From Tectiglobus sp051009975 (lineage in GTDB: Bacteria > Pseudomonadota > Alphaproteobacteria > Rhizobiales > Hyphomicrobiaceae), in assembly GCA_051009975.1 (NCBI GenBank), contig JBPCWA010000632.1, positions 1-5,970 on the forward strand: a stretch of DNA of 5,970 nucleotides. The letters are read 5' to 3'. The notes beneath the pieces are model-generated. The model was not told where the DNA came from and made no database searches. It saw nothing but the letters and a program-made list of their open reading frames with translations. Position 1 is the first letter of the stretch, and each line of letters starts with the position of its first letter. Shown here piece by piece: positions 5,057 to 5,970 of the stretch. Both the position numbers and the translations under genes were made by a program.

Positions 5057-5970
5057 ATCTCGTCTCCCAGATCTCGAAGGGCACTGCTATAGCGCTCAAC
5101 AATGGCAGCATGATCTATGTGCCGCCCCTCCTTAACGACATGCCGACCGGCCGACCAGACGTCAGTGATCATTTGATCGCTTCCTGCAAAGACAAGACTA
5201 TCAAGGATCGTATCGCCACGGCGTCCGTCAAGATCAACGGCCGTCTTATCCAACACCATCAGGTCCGCCAGAGTGCCAGGCGCGATGCGACCGCAGTTGC
5301 GACCGGCCGCCTGAGCGCCGCCATGGAGTATTTCGTCGAACAATCTACGGCCCGTTGATTTGTCGGGCGTCGCCAATGCTGCTCTCGAATGGTCACGAAG
5401 GCGTTGTGAGTAGTCGAGCGTGCGGAGTTCTTCGGCCAACGAGATTCGAATGTTCGAATCGGATCCGATTGCAAGCCGGCCGCCGTTCTCCAACCACCGC
5501 ACACCATCAAAGATGCCATCGCCGAGGCTGGATTCTGTAATGGGGCAGAGACCCGCAATCGCCTTCGTTTTGGCAAGCCCGATGGTTTCGTGCGGCAGCA
5601 TCTGCGTGCAGTGGATGAGGCACCAATTCTCCTTGACGTCAATGCTGTCTAGCAGCCATTCGACCGGTCGCTTCCCCCATGCGGCCTGCACTTCCTCGAC
5701 TTCCGCAATTTGCTCGGCCAGATGCATGTGGAAGGGCTGGTCGCGCCCGAGCGCCGCCAGTTCCAGCAAACTATCCCGTGAGACCGCACGCAAGCTGTGT
5801 GGCGCGATACCCATCTGACTATCAAGTGGCAAATGTCTGATTGATTTGCGGGCGCTCTCAAACAACGTCGTGTACCGCTCAACATCATTGCCGAAGCGGA
5901 TCTGTCCTGGTCCGAGTTCCCGCCCGTCGCAACCGCCAAACTGATAATGCACGGGCAGCAGCGTCAAACC
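5053..5970 (-). CDS. hutF: Formimidoylglutamate deiminase (N-formimino-L-glutamate iminohydrolase), C-terminal part
   Basis: HutF hydrolyses N-formimino-L-glutamate to N-formyl-L-glutamate and ammonia, which HutG then cleaves; it is a cytosolic, metal-dependent amidohydrolase-superfamily enzyme. The window holds the last 305 residues of a protein usually near 450. The Met at 5967 is internal (GMTLLPVHYQ), so the true start is off the right edge. Numbering from that Met, HMHLAEQ gives metal ligand H82 and catalytic E85, IHCTQM gives H119, and IGSDSNIR gives metal ligand D170. Their spacing (+3, +37, +88) equals that of H232, E235, H269 and D320 in the Pseudomonas aeruginosa enzyme as I recall it. 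PHSLRAV, PVEWLLD and CPITESSLGDGIF are further family signatures. The first two metal histidines (HxH) lie in the missing part. The stop overlaps the hutC start by four bases. Confidence 0.93.
   Translation of the reverse strand, partial: GLTLLPVHYQFGGCDGRELGPGQIRFGNDVERYTTLFESARKSIRHLPLDSQMGIAPHSLRAVSRDSLLELAALGRDQPFHMHLAEQIAEVEEVQAAWGKRPVEWLLDSIDVKENWCLIHCTQMLPHETIGLAKTKAIAGLCPITESSLGDGIFDGVRWLENGGRLAIGSDSNIRISLAEELRTLDYSQRLRDHSRAALATPDKSTGRRLFDEILHGGAQAAGRNCGRIAPGTLADLMVLDKTAVDLDGRRGDTILDSLVFAGSDQMITDVWSAGRHVVKEGRHIDHAAIVERYSSALRDLGDEI

Noticed and set aside
5445..5456. GTTCGAATC, resembling a tRNA T-arm
   Set aside because: It lies inside the conserved HutF metal-site region (SDSNIRIS), and no tRNA cloverleaf surrounds it.
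5967..5967. ATG at 5967 (minus) as the hutF start
   Set aside because: The protein would lack the N-terminal third and the first metal-binding histidines, and the frame remains open to the window edge, so this Met is internal.

Overview
The window looks like a stretch of an alphaproteobacterial genome, most likely Rhizobiales (Rhizobium, Mesorhizobium or Brucella relatives). This rests on three recognisable genes: a hutF-hutC pair of the Pseudomonas/rhizobial type of histidine degradation, a six-helix membrane class III nucleotidyl cyclase of a kind common in rhizobia, and a METTL27-like methyltransferase. No genus can be named from the sequence alone. No tRNA, rRNA, CRISPR array or intact insertion sequence was seen.

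Layout from left to right. (1) Positions 1-648, minus strand: the first 216 residues of a metallo-beta-lactamase-fold hydrolase that leaves the window on the left. It starts at a GTG behind a strong ribosome binding site. (2) Positions 649-1545: about 900 bases with no convincing gene but several short repeats and dyads. (3) Positions 1546-2925, plus strand: a membrane-anchored adenylate/guanylate cyclase that stands alone. (4) Positions 2926-3692: about 770 bases without an intact gene, including a possible gene relic on the minus strand near 3439-3576. (5) Positions 3693-4334, plus strand: a complete class I SAM-dependent methyltransferase. (6) Positions 4355-5056, minus strand: hutC, a GntR/UTRA repressor. 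(7) Positions 5053-5970, minus strand: the C-terminal 305 residues of hutF, formimidoylglutamate deiminase, whose 5' end lies beyond the right edge.

Only hutF and hutC form a clear functional unit. HutF converts N-formimino-L-glutamate to N-formyl-L-glutamate and ammonia in the five-step histidine route, and HutC probably represses the hut genes until urocanate accumulates. They overlap by four bases and are probably translationally coupled. The methyltransferase converges on hutC with only 20 bases between the stop codons. The cyclase and the hydrolase are divergent, far apart, and have no visible link to the hut genes. About 28 percent of the window is non-coding, which is high for a bacterial chromosome and suggests a decayed or accessory segment, perhaps on a large plasmid (inference). 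I found no convincing new multi-gene system. The points most worth checking are the Asp-to-Asn change in the hydrolase metal motif, the Lys in place of Arg in the cyclase, the possible gene relic, and the 17-base periodic repeats.
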